DNA of 15,037 nt from Candidatus Symbiothrix sp. (GCA_031270925.1 JAISWY010000084.1:1-15037); one strand, 5' to 3'; positions 5,680 through 14,284 are shown, counted from the first letter of the stretch. Numbers and translations are program-made. Notes: generated by a model from the sequence alone, not told the origin.

Positions 5680-6831
5680 ATGAACAAATTCAATTATCAC
5701 CGCCGAAAATCCTCCGTAGTCCAAATCGGAAACACTCCTATGGGCGGCGATTACCCCGTTCGAGTGCAATCGATGACCAACGCTTCCACGATGGATACGG
5801 AAGCTTGCATCGAGCAATGTATCCGCATCATCGAAGCGGGCGGCGAATACGTTCGACTTACGGCACAAGGCATTCGTGAGGCCGAAAACCTGAAAAATAT
5901 CCGCGAAGGCTTGCGGAATCGCGGTTACGAAACCCCTTTGATTGCGGATATTCATTTCAATCCCGCAGCTGCTGAAGTTGCCGCACAATACGTTGAAAAA
6001 GTCCGAATTAATCCCGGCAATTTCGTTAAATCCATCAAAAAAGACAATTCCGATTATACCGGCGAAGAATTTGAACGCGAACGCTTGCTTTTGCGCGAAC
6101 GATTCGTTCACTTCCTCAATATTTGCAAGCAACACAATACGGCCGTCCGCATTGGCGTAAACCACGGCTCGCTTTCCGAACGGATGATGAACCGTTACGG
6201 CGACACCCCGCTTGGGATGGTTGAAAGTTGCATGGAATTACTGCGAATCTGCCGCGAAGAAAATTTCTACCAAATCGTGATTTCGCTCAAAGCCTCCAAT
6301 ACTGTATTGATGATTAACGCCGTGCGAATGCTGGTCGAACGGATGGATGCCGAAGATTTTCATTTTCCCCTGCATTTGGGCGTAACCGAGGCGGGCGAAG
6401 GCGAAGACGGACGTATCAAATCGGCCGTAGGAATTGGTTCGCTCTTGGCCGACGGCATTGGCGATACCATCCGCGTTTCGCTTTCCGAAGACCCTGAAAA
6501 AGAAATTCCCGTGGCCTTCGCTATTTTGCAGGCCACACGTACACGGATTACCAAAACCGAATACATTTCCTGTCCCAGTTGCGGTCGCACCTTATTCGAC
6601 TTACAAAAAACAATCAAAAAAATTAAAGAAGCTACATCGCATTTAGTCGGCTTGAAAATTGCCGTAATGGGCTGCATCGTAAACGGACCGGGCGAGATGG
6701 CCGATGCCGATTTCGGCTATGTGGGCGCCGGCCTTGGCCGGGTAAGTCTTTACAAAGGCAAAACATGTGTGTTAAAAAATATTCCCGAAGAACAGGCTGT
6801 TGAGGCTTTGTTGGCCTTAATCGAAAAATAA
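5680..6831 (+). CDS. ispG: 4-hydroxy-3-methylbut-2-enyl diphosphate synthase, compact form
   Basis: A 383-residue [4Fe-4S] enzyme of the MEP isoprenoid pathway, reducing MEcPP to HMBPP. The N-terminal TIM barrel (about 10-280) has RVQSMTNASTMDTEA, KVRINPGN and ASNTVLMINAVRML. The C-terminal cluster domain carries C298 and C301 (CPSCGRT), C332 (MGCIVNGPGE) and E339. The barrel (for example VNHGSLSERMMNRYGDTPLGMVESCMELLRI) resembles the large Bacteroidota/Chlamydia/plant IspG, which has an extra central A* domain and about 600 residues. Here EDPEKEIPVAFAILQATRTR runs straight into TEYISCPSCGRT, so A* is absent, giving E. coli-like length. All catalytic residues remain and there is no frame damage, so it should work. 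It lies downstream of gcvH-purE but 215 nt from purE. Confidence 0.95.
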   Translation: MNKFNYHRRKSSVVQIGNTPMGGDYPVRVQSMTNASTMDTEACIEQCIRIIEAGGEYVRLTAQGIREAENLKNIREGLRNRGYETPLIADIHFNPAAAEVAAQYVEKVRINPGNFVKSIKKDNSDYTGEEFERERLLLRERFVHFLNICKQHNTAVRIGVNHGSLSERMMNRYGDTPLGMVESCMELLRICREENFYQIVISLKASNTVLMINAVRMLVERMDAEDFHFPLHLGVTEAGEGEDGRIKSAVGIGSLLADGIGDTIRVSLSEDPEKEIPVAFAILQATRTRITKTEYISCPSCGRTLFDLQKTIKKIKEATSHLVGLKIAVMGCIVNGPGEMADADFGYVGAGLGRVSLYKGKTCVLKNIPEEQAVEALLALIEK

Positions 6832-6909
6832 AAAACAATAAAAACAACGATTTTACGTTATAAAAAATTGTTCCGGTAAAAATTTCAATTTTAAATAAAA
6901 ATATTCTGA

Positions 6910-9135
6910 ATGATGAAACACCTCCTCAAAAATTGGATGGGAGCAGGTATGTTGTTACTTGCCTCATCTCTCGTAGCTCAAACAAAAACACCTGTGTATC
7001 AAAATTTAAACGCGCCGATAGAAGATCGGATTGAAGATGCGTTGTTGCGCATGACTTTAGAAGAAAAAGTCGCGATGATACATGCACAGTCGAAATTCTG
7101 TTCGCCGGGTGTCGCCCGCTTGGGTATTCCCGAAAACTGGACTTCCGATGGCCCGCACGGTATCCGTGCCGAAGTGTTTTGGGATGAGTGGGATCAGGCC
7201 GGATGGACGAACGATTCTTGCATGGCTTTTCCCGCATTAACCTGTTTGGCTGCTACTTGGAATCCCGAAATGGCATCGCTCTACGGAAAATCGATTGGCG
7301 AAGAAGCGCGTTACCGCAATAAAAACATCTTATTGGGGCCGGGTGTAAATATCTACCGCCTGCCTTTGAATGGGCGGAATTTCGAATACATGGGAGAAGA
7401 TCCTTACTTAGCGTCGAAAATGGTGGTTCCGTATATTCAGGGTGTACAAAAAAATCATGTAGCGGCCTGCGTGAAACATTATGCGCTGAATAATCAAGAA
7501 TTAGACCGCGATCATATCAATGTGAATGTGAGCGATCGTGCATTGTACGAAATCTATCTTCCGGCATTCAAGGCAGCTGTGCAGGAGGGCGGCGCCTGGG
7601 CAATTATGGGTGCATACAACCAATACAAAAACCAGCATAGCTGTCATAACCAATATTTGCTGAACGATATTTTGAAACGCGACTGGAAATTCGACGGTGT
7701 TGTGATTTCCGACTGGGGCGGAGTGCATAATACAAACGAATCCATCCATAACGGCTTGGATATGGAGTTCGGCAGCTGGACCAACGGCTTGACATGGAGC
7801 GCCAGCAATGCTTACGACAATTACTATTTGGCTGTGCCTTATTTGAATTTGCTGAGAAGCGGCAAGGAAGACGTCAAAATTCTGGACGAAAAAGTGCGTC
7901 GTGTCTTGCGCCTGATTTTCCGTACCAATATGGCGCCGACCCGCTCGTTCGGTTCGTTCGTATCGGATGAACATCGTTTGGCGGGCCGCACTATCGCCGA
8001 AGAAGGTATTGTCTTGTTGCAAAATAAAAACAACGTTCTGCCTGTCGATGTGAATAAAACGCGCAAGATTGCGGTTATCGGCGAAAATGCCATCAAGATG
8101 ATGACTATCGGCGGTGGAAGTTCTTCTCTCAAAGCCAAATATGAAACATCGCCCTTGAAAGGAATACAAGATCGCGCCGCAAAAAATAACGTGGAAGTAG
8201 TTTACGAACGCGGATACGTGGGCGAAACATCCGCTCAACAGGACGGAATGTCGGTTGCCGATATTAAGGATGATCGTTCGGCCGAACAATTACTGAACGA
8301 CGCTATCAACGCTGCGAAGACGGCCGATTGGGTAATTTTCGTCGGTGGATTGAACAAACACGAGTTTCAGGATTCGGAAGGCAACGACCGCAAAACCATG
8401 GATTTGCCTTACGGACAAGATAAATTGATTTCCGAATTAGTTAAAGCCAACCCGAAAACAGCCGTAGTGATTTTGTCCGGAAATGCTGTTTCGATGCCTT
8501 GGGTTAATCAAGTTCCGGCCATTGTGGAGACGTGGTATAACGGGTCGGAAGCCGGTTCGGCTTTGGCTTCTATTTTGTTCGGCGATGTGAATCCTTCGGG
8601 CAAATTGCCTTTCTCTTTCCCGGTAAATTTGAAAGACAACGGTGCGATTGCGTTGGGCGCTTATCCGGGCGATAATAAAAATGTAACTTACAGTGAAGAT
8701 ATTCTCGTGGGTTACCGTTGGCACGACACCAAGAAAATCAAGCCTTTGTTCGCTTTCGGACACGGTTTGAGCTACACGCAATTTGCTTACGGCAAACTTT
8801 CGATCAATAAAAAAGCGATTGCACAGGGTGAAAAACTCACGGTTGCGATTCCGGTTAAAAACATCGGACAACGCGCCGGTGCGGAAATTGTTCAATTGTA
8901 TATCCGCGATGAAAAGTCGTCGTTGCCTCGTCCCGAAAAGGAATTGAAAGGCTTTTCGAAAATCAACTTGCAGGCTGGCGAAGAAAAGACGGTAACATTT
9001 ACGATTGAACCCGAAATGTTGCAGTTCTACGATGATAGACAAGGCGCTTGGGTGGCAGAACCCGGTAAATTTGAAGTTTTGATTGGCGCTTCGGCGGTGG
9101 ATATACGGCAGAAAGTTGATTTCAATTTGCAATAA
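6910..9135 (+). CDS. GH3 beta-glycosidase, exported, without T9SS tail
   Basis: A 741-residue glycoside hydrolase family 3 enzyme, of the group that trims beta-linked glucose or xylose from oligosaccharides; the exact substrate cannot be read from sequence. The signal peptide is MMKHLLKNWMGAGMLLLASSLVAQ (ATG at 6910 or 6913), with no lipobox cysteine. The barrel domain (about 40-340) shows MGEDPYLA, the substrate-binding VKHYALNN (K189, H190) and the nucleophile D268 in VVISDWGGVHN. The second domain (about 360-600) has GGLNKHEFQDSEGNDRKTMDLP, where E490 is the likely acid/base (E485 is possible). A fibronectin-III-like domain fills about 655-738 (VKNIGQRAGAEIVQLYI). It ends after that domain with no T9SS sorting tail, unlike the GH3 at 11545, suggesting a periplasmic site. 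First gene of the glycan cluster; 78 nt AT-rich leader with no clear promoter. Confidence 0.9.
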   Translation: MMKHLLKNWMGAGMLLLASSLVAQTKTPVYQNLNAPIEDRIEDALLRMTLEEKVAMIHAQSKFCSPGVARLGIPENWTSDGPHGIRAEVFWDEWDQAGWTNDSCMAFPALTCLAATWNPEMASLYGKSIGEEARYRNKNILLGPGVNIYRLPLNGRNFEYMGEDPYLASKMVVPYIQGVQKNHVAACVKHYALNNQELDRDHINVNVSDRALYEIYLPAFKAAVQEGGAWAIMGAYNQYKNQHSCHNQYLLNDILKRDWKFDGVVISDWGGVHNTNESIHNGLDMEFGSWTNGLTWSASNAYDNYYLAVPYLNLLRSGKEDVKILDEKVRRVLRLIFRTNMAPTRSFGSFVSDEHRLAGRTIAEEGIVLLQNKNNVLPVDVNKTRKIAVIGENAIKMMTIGGGSSSLKAKYETSPLKGIQDRAAKNNVEVVYERGYVGETSAQQDGMSVADIKDDRSAEQLLNDAINAAKTADWVIFVGGLNKHEFQDSEGNDRKTMDLPYGQDKLISELVKANPKTAVVILSGNAVSMPWVNQVPAIVETWYNGSEAGSALASILFGDVNPSGKLPFSFPVNLKDNGAIALGAYPGDNKNVTYSEDILVGYRWHDTKKIKPLFAFGHGLSYTQFAYGKLSINKKAIAQGEKLTVAIPVKNIGQRAGAEIVQLYIRDEKSSLPRPEKELKGFSKINLQAGEEKTVTFTIEPEMLQFYDDRQGAWVAEPGKFEVLIGASAVDIRQKVDFNLQ

Positions 9136-9466
9136 TCTTGTATGAGGGCGTCTCAAAAGGTAAATTCCCTACGGGAAAAGGATAAAATAGAGGCTAAATC
9201 TTTTTTTGAGGTGCTATTGTTGTAAGTACAGGGATAATAATGAATAAAATCAGATGTCTCGACTTCGCTTCGCTCCGCTCGACATGACGCGCTTCCATGG
9301 TGAGTGGAGCGAAGCGAAGCGACCGCGTGGAGACATCCGATTTGAATTGAGCTGCCTTGAAAAGTCAATAGCACCTCAAAAAAAAGATTTAGCCAAATTT
9401 TTTGACCATGGCATAAGGGTTTCCTTCATTTTCTGTGTCATTAATACATACCGTAAAATCACAAAA
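9136..9466 (+). other. Intergenic region between GH3 and glycan-binding gene
   Basis: 331 nt without a gene. Besides the palindromic element (9192-9394) it holds GAGGGCGTCTCAAAA at 9145-9159, which resembles the terminal repeat of some Bacteroidota insertion sequences but has no partner on the right. A short hairpin TTCCC-TAC-GGGAA lies at about 9166-9178. I found no clear TAnnTTTG promoter in the 72 nt between the element and the next ATG. Confidence 0.5.
9192..9394. mobile_element. MITE-like palindromic element, about 203 bp
   Basis: It is bounded by near-perfect terminal inverted repeats. The left (9192-9219) runs from GGCTAAATC through 7 T to GAGGTGCTATTG; the right (9366-9394) is its exact reverse complement with 8 A instead of 7 T. 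Nested inside are AAATCAGATGTCTC (9247-9260) against GAGACATCCGATTT (9330-9343), with one mismatch, and a 17-bp TTCGCTTCGCTCCGCTC arm (9264-9280) against 9302-9318, with one mismatch. There is no transposase gene inside and no obvious target-site duplication at the flanks. It sits 56 nt after the first GH3 stop and about 70 nt before the next gene. A non-autonomous insertion or a REP-type structure are both possible. Confidence 0.7.
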
Positions 9467-11527
9467 ATGGAACGAATCTATACTCATTATCTGAAAAGAC
9501 AGGCAATCCTGCTTCTCTTTTTATCTTCTTTCGTCGGTTCTTTCGCACAGGAACCCTTGCTTACGCTCGAAGCAGAAGCGGGAACATTGACGGCTCCCGC
9601 CAAAGTAAAACAGGTAAACGGCTATTCCGGAAATGCTTACGTAGGCGATAATGATGCCGGAAGCGCCATTCTATTCGAAAATGTGATAATTCCACAGACA
9701 GGAACTTACGAGTTCAAAACGTATTACTCAAGTATGCAACTCCGCTCGATTGCCGTGAAAGCCAATAATTTTGTGGAAGTCATTTCTACTATTGTCAATA
9801 CAACTCCCGATTGGAATGCTCCGCCCACCGGCGTGATGAGCGTGTATATTTATCTCAATGCGGGACAAAACACAATTAAAATCACGCCATATCCGGTAGG
9901 GCAGGGCGGCCCCAATATGGATAAATTTGAAATCCTGACAACAGATGTGGTCATTCCCGAACCCGGCGAATTTCCTCTAATCTTCGAAGCCGAAAATGCA
10001 CAATTGTTCGGTAGTTTGAAAGTAAAGCCAACCGATGGTTCCACGCTTTCGGGACTTTCGGGCGGACGGTATGTCGGCGATTTCAACCAATCGGCCAATT
10101 CATATATGAAATTCGTCGATATAGAAATTCCCGAAACGGGAACCTACGAGTTAAGGGTTTTTTCGATGGGTTCGGGACGTCGTTTATCAATCAAAGTAAA
10201 CCAATACGAAAAAATAATCATTACAACCAACGATTCCCCGAATTGGAACGACGCTCCAACAGCAACTGTTTCTACCTTAATTTATATGGATAAAGGCAAA
10301 AACAAAATCACGTTGGGAACGCACAACGACGACGGTCCGAATCTCGACAAACTCGAAATCCATACCACCGACCAAACGATACCGAAACCGACCGTTGAAA
10401 AATTGGCGTTTATCTCCGATTTTTCCGACAATGCTGAAATCACAGCGCAGCACAACAACGAAACATTGTCGTATCTAACTGATAATGACGAATATACATT
10501 CTACAAAGCAGAAGGTGTAAATTCAACTCAAATCACTGCAAAATGCCAATATCCAATTTTACTGACAGGCTATTTATTTTCAACCGGAATTGCAAGCGAC
10601 GCCGATTTATCGCAATGGGAACTCGAATCGTCCATTAACGGACAAAGTTGGACGAAAATAATACCAAATTCGTACAGCGATTTATCGGGAGCTTTTTTGT
10701 TTTCGGTTAATCGCACATCGGCCGAAGCTGCCGCAAAAGCCGCGCAATATTATCGTTTGACGGCCAAAGGCGAAAATAAGGTGGAAGTGGCCGAATGGCA
10801 ATTGTTTGGAGTACCTTATATTGCAAATTCAGATAATAAAACTTTTCCCGTTGATATAACGGAAGACATTGATATTCAAATGAAAGCGACGGCTTATCCC
10901 GAAGGCGAAGCGGGCGATGGATGGAACGAAACGTTTTACAACCTCTTCAACCGCGATTTGACGAGAAAATATTTCGTGGTGGGTTCCAAGTCGTATTACG
11001 TTGAAATAGAATTGGATAAACAATACAAACTCCATGCTTACACGCTCACTTCTGTAGATAATTTTCCCGAACGCGACCCCAAAAAATGGACGCTCAACGG
11101 CTTCAATCCCGAAACCGGCTGGGTGGAACTTGACAGGCAAACCGAGTTTGATTTTCCGTGTCGCTTTGCCACCATGCGTTTTGATATAAATGCAAACGCA
11201 GGTTTTACGAAATTTCTGCTTGATGTGGAAGATAATCACGGTAGCTCCGACAGTCAACTGCTTAAATGGCAACTGTTTGGAGAAGAATATAACGATTCGG
11301 GAATCGACAAACTCGAAAACGGGAAATATTCGGTTTGGTCGGGAAACGGGAAAATAAATATCGCAAGTCAGGATGTTTTTCCGATTGATTATCAGGTTTT
11401 TAATCTTTCCGGAATGTTGCTTTCCAAAGATAAAATAACAAACTCGACACAAGAAGTTTATCTTCCGCAAGGAATGTATATCGTAAAAATCAACCAAGAA
11501 ATCAATTCAAAAGTAATCGTATATTAA
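9467..11527 (+). CDS. Secreted multi-domain carbohydrate-binding protein (2x CBM6-like, 2x discoidin-like, T9SS tail)
   Basis: A 686-residue exported protein with no recognisable catalytic domain. ATG 9467 gives a signal peptide ending near SFVGSFAQ (residue 28); the frame extends upstream to 9254 but that part is the palindromic element. Two paralogous CBM6/35-like modules lie at about 33-157 (LTLEAEAG to GPNMDKFEI) and 172-299 (IFEAENA to GPNLDKLEI). Their shared G-P-N-x-D-K end is the usual ligand-loop signature. Two F5/8C (discoidin)-like modules, about 310-448 and 457-606, each end in WQLFG. The last 70 residues (DYQVFNLSGMLLSKDK, VYLPQGMYIVKI, SKVIVY) form a T9SS type A sorting domain, so the protein should be secreted and attached to the surface. 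Seventeen nt before the second GH3, so co-transcribed. Probably glycan capture; the ligand is unknown. Confidence 0.85.
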   Translation: MERIYTHYLKRQAILLLFLSSFVGSFAQEPLLTLEAEAGTLTAPAKVKQVNGYSGNAYVGDNDAGSAILFENVIIPQTGTYEFKTYYSSMQLRSIAVKANNFVEVISTIVNTTPDWNAPPTGVMSVYIYLNAGQNTIKITPYPVGQGGPNMDKFEILTTDVVIPEPGEFPLIFEAENAQLFGSLKVKPTDGSTLSGLSGGRYVGDFNQSANSYMKFVDIEIPETGTYELRVFSMGSGRRLSIKVNQYEKIIITTNDSPNWNDAPTATVSTLIYMDKGKNKITLGTHNDDGPNLDKLEIHTTDQTIPKPTVEKLAFISDFSDNAEITAQHNNETLSYLTDNDEYTFYKAEGVNSTQITAKCQYPILLTGYLFSTGIASDADLSQWELESSINGQSWTKIIPNSYSDLSGAFLFSVNRTSAEAAAKAAQYYRLTAKGENKVEVAEWQLFGVPYIANSDNKTFPVDITEDIDIQMKATAYPEGEAGDGWNETFYNLFNRDLTRKYFVVGSKSYYVEIELDKQYKLHAYTLTSVDNFPERDPKKWTLNGFNPETGWVELDRQTEFDFPCRFATMRFDINANAGFTKFLLDVEDNHGSSDSQLLKWQLFGEEYNDSGIDKLENGKYSVWSGNGKINIASQDVFPIDYQVFNLSGMLLSKDKITNSTQEVYLPQGMYIVKINQEINSKVIVY

Positions 11528-11544
11528 TATTCGCTCGTTTTATC

Positions 11545-14259
11545 ATGAAAAAATGCTCATTTATAATCGCAATTTTATTTGCTGCGAATAGTTTGTTCGC
11601 GCAATCGTGGTTCACTCCCGAAGTCGAACAAAGAGCCGAACAACTGCTGAAAAACATGACCGTCAGGGAAAAACTAATCTATATCGGCGGCGTCGATTGG
11701 ATGTTTACCAAAGCCATTCCGCGTCTTGGAATCCCTGCTGCGAAAATGTCCGACGGCCCGCAAGGTTTGGGAACGTGGGGAGCGTCAACCGCTTATCCCT
11801 GTGCTTTGATGCTCGCTTCCACGTGGAATACCGATTTGGCTTACCGCTACGGCGCATCCTTGGCGCAAGATTGCAAGGCGCGGGGTGTAAACATCTTGCT
11901 AGGCCCCGGCGTGAATATTTACCGCTCGCCGATGTGCGGCCGCAATTTCGAATATATGGGCGAAGACCCGTTGGTGGCAGCCAAAACATCCACGGAATAC
12001 ATCAAAGGCTTGCAGGCCAACGGCGTAATGGGTGTGGTAAAGCATTTTACAGCCAATTTTCAGGAATACGACCGGAATTATATCAGTTCCGATATTGATG
12101 AACGAACTTTGCATGAAATCTATTTTCCGGCTTTCAAATCGGCAGTCCAAACGGCTGAAACAGGGGCGATTATGACAAGCTACAACTTGTTGAACGGAGT
12201 CTGGACGACCGAAAATCCATGGCTACTGAAAGAAGTTTTGCGGAATCAATGGGGCTTCAACGGCTTGGTCATGTCGGATTGGGGTTCGACTCACAATTGC
12301 TTGCCTGCGGCTACAAGCGGCCTTGATTTGGAAATGGCGGCAAACGAAATTGAAAACGAAGATGCGCTTCGTTATTATTTGGGAACGGGAGAATTGAAAA
12401 TGAGCGATATTGATTTGAAAGTCAAGCATATACTGCAAACATTGATTGCATTCGGATTCTTCGACCGTCCGCAATTGGATTCCAATATTCCCTTGGATAA
12501 TCCCGAAACTGCGGCCACCGCTTTGGATATTGCGAAAGAAGGAAGCGTGCTTTTGAAAAATCAGCAAAATATTCTTCCCTTATCGAGCGAAACGGTGCAT
12601 AATATCGCCGTTATAGGAAACAACGCGACCATTTACGCGGCCGGTGGCGGAAGCGGATTGGTTAAACCGTTTCGATACACCACTTACTTCGACGGATTAA
12701 AAAAATTGGGAGCGGAAAACGGCCTCAACGTAGTTTTGGTGGATAAATTCGACCATTTGGAAAATGTTCTGTTTACATCTTCCACGTCAAACGAAAACGG
12801 ATTGGTCGGCGAATATTTCAACAATAAAGATATTTCCGGCGCTCCTGTCGCGCAACGTACCGATAAGCGAATCGCTTTCGAGTGGACAACCGGATGCGAC
12901 GTCGCGGGTGTAAACAAAAACGATTTTTCGGTGCGGTGGACAGGTGAGATCCGTCCGCAGGAAACCGCCAAATACGATTTTATCGTTCGGGGCGACGATG
13001 GTTTTCGCTTGTTCATCAATGACGAAAAAGTCATCGACGAATACCAAGCCGGCGCGGAACGGGAACGCCGCTACCAAAAACAATTAACTGCCGGAACTAA
13101 ATATTCCGTCCGATTGGAATATTTTCAGGCGGGTGGCGGTGCATCCATCGACTTTGCATGGCTGAAAGAAGGCGACGAAGGCCGTTTCCGTCGCGAATTG
13201 GACAAAGCCGATGTAATCGTCGCTTTCTTCGGACACAATTCGAGCAGCGAAGGCGAGGCGAGCGACCGTTCGTTCGGGCTTCCCGGCAATGTGCAGGATT
13301 TGATTTTGGAAGCCCAAACAAGCTCCACTCCGATGATTGGCGTAGTCAATGCCGGCGGAAACATTGAAATGCAGCGCTGGGAACCCAATTTAAAAGCCTT
13401 GATTTGGGCTTGGTACGGTGGTCAGGACGCGGGTACGGCGATGGCTGAAATATTGTTGGGAATACAAAATCCATCCGGCAAACTTCCGGTTACGTTTGAA
13501 AAGAAATGGGAAGACAATCCTGCCTGCAACAGCTATTACGACAACGGCGCCAAGCACGTGAATTTTACCGAAAAAATCATGATTGGCTATCGTGGATACG
13601 ATAAAAACAATACGGATGTGCAATATCCTTTCGGCTTCGGATTATCTTATACATCGTTTGAGATTACAGACCTCAACGTAGAGACCTTACATGCAATGTC
13701 TCTACACGAAATTTCCTGTAAAATCAAAAATACAGGCAACAGGGCCGGCGCACAAGTCATCCAATTATACGTGGGCAAACGAAGCGCAAGTCCGGTCGAG
13801 CGTCCTGTCAGAGAATTGAAACAATACGAGAAAGTCTTTTTGGAACCCGGAGAAGAACAAATCGTAATCCTGCATCTCAACAAAGACGCTTTTTCCTATT
13901 ACAGCGTGGAGAAAAAAGATTTTACGGTCGATAATGGAGAATATTCGATTGAATTGGGATTTTCGTCGCGCGATATAAAACAGCAAACGAACATTACCAT
14001 CCAAGATTATTCGGACATCCAAGCGCCGGTTTCCCGTGAATCCGTTCACTTGCAACCTTCCGTTGTAAAGCAAGGCGAAAAAATACGGATGACCTTGGGC
14101 GTCGCTCGTGAACTGAACATCTACGATTTGGCCGGACAATTGGCGTTGTGTCTTCAAAATACGGATGTAATCGACACCGCCTTTCTGAAACAAGGCGTTT
14201 ATTTGGCTCATTATAAAATGAAACAGGATGTTTATTCCGATAAATTTATTGTCTGGTAA
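11545..14259 (+). CDS. GH3 beta-glycosidase with inserted PA14 domain and T9SS sorting tail
   Basis: A 904-residue family 3 glycoside hydrolase. The signal peptide is MKKCSFIIAILFAANSLFAQ. The barrel (about 25-310) holds VKHFTANF (K166, H167) and the nucleophile D245 in LVMSDWGSTHN. The second domain starts at about 325 (GSVLLKNQQNILPL) and is interrupted at about 417-540 by a PA14 domain (NGLVGEYFNN to YDFIVRGDDGFRLFINDE), which in related enzymes shapes the substrate pocket. It then resumes with HNSSSEGEASDRSFGLPG, where E571 is the likely acid/base (E569 is an alternative). A fibronectin-III-like domain covers about 690-800. The end (ELNIYDLAGQLAL, LKQGVYLAHYKM, SDKFIVW) is a T9SS type A tail, so it is predicted extracellular. 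A palindromic repeat is embedded in the Fn3 part (13678-13705). It follows the binding protein by 17 nt. The substrate is probably a beta-glucoside; not certain. Confidence 0.92.
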   Translation: MKKCSFIIAILFAANSLFAQSWFTPEVEQRAEQLLKNMTVREKLIYIGGVDWMFTKAIPRLGIPAAKMSDGPQGLGTWGASTAYPCALMLASTWNTDLAYRYGASLAQDCKARGVNILLGPGVNIYRSPMCGRNFEYMGEDPLVAAKTSTEYIKGLQANGVMGVVKHFTANFQEYDRNYISSDIDERTLHEIYFPAFKSAVQTAETGAIMTSYNLLNGVWTTENPWLLKEVLRNQWGFNGLVMSDWGSTHNCLPAATSGLDLEMAANEIENEDALRYYLGTGELKMSDIDLKVKHILQTLIAFGFFDRPQLDSNIPLDNPETAATALDIAKEGSVLLKNQQNILPLSSETVHNIAVIGNNATIYAAGGGSGLVKPFRYTTYFDGLKKLGAENGLNVVLVDKFDHLENVLFTSSTSNENGLVGEYFNNKDISGAPVAQRTDKRIAFEWTTGCDVAGVNKNDFSVRWTGEIRPQETAKYDFIVRGDDGFRLFINDEKVIDEYQAGAERERRYQKQLTAGTKYSVRLEYFQAGGGASIDFAWLKEGDEGRFRRELDKADVIVAFFGHNSSSEGEASDRSFGLPGNVQDLILEAQTSSTPMIGVVNAGGNIEMQRWEPNLKALIWAWYGGQDAGTAMAEILLGIQNPSGKLPVTFEKKWEDNPACNSYYDNGAKHVNFTEKIMIGYRGYDKNNTDVQYPFGFGLSYTSFEITDLNVETLHAMSLHEISCKIKNTGNRAGAQVIQLYVGKRSASPVERPVRELKQYEKVFLEPGEEQIVILHLNKDAFSYYSVEKKDFTVDNGEYSIELGFSSRDIKQQTNITIQDYSDIQAPVSRESVHLQPSVVKQGEKIRMTLGVARELNIYDLAGQLALCLQNTDVIDTAFLKQGVYLAHYKMKQDVYSDKFIVW
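13678..13705. repeat. GTAGAGAC palindrome inside the GH3 coding sequence
   Basis: GTAGAGAC (13678-13685) and GTCTCTAC (13698-13705) are exact reverse complements. The 12 nt between them (CTTACATGCAAT) are themselves nearly palindromic around CATG, giving 12 of 14 pairs. The frame stays open and encodes VETLHAMSLH at the start of the Fn3-like domain. Palindromes with GTAGAGAC arms are a familiar dispersed intergenic repeat in Bacteroidota. Confidence 0.65.
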
Positions 14260-14284
14260 AAAGGGGAAACTCGTTTTTCTTTCC

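Noticed and set aside
6832..6909. Possible terminator or promoter between ispG and the first GH3
   Set aside because: The stretch is AT-rich, but no stable hairpin with a T-tract and no TAnnTTTG match could be found.
7501..8289. 262-codon minus-strand ORF inside the first GH3 gene
   Set aside because: Antisense shadow of a well-conserved GH3 coding sequence; no signal peptide, domain or promoter. The same applies to the other long antisense frames within the GH3, rpoD, ispG and binding-protein genes.
9145..9159. GAGGGCGTCTCAAAA as the end of a second insertion sequence
   Set aside because: It resembles IS ends of the phylum, but no matching inverted partner or transposase is present in the window.
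9254..9466. Upstream extension of the carbohydrate-binding protein
   Set aside because: This frame only translates the palindromic element; the signal peptide starts at the ATG at 9467.
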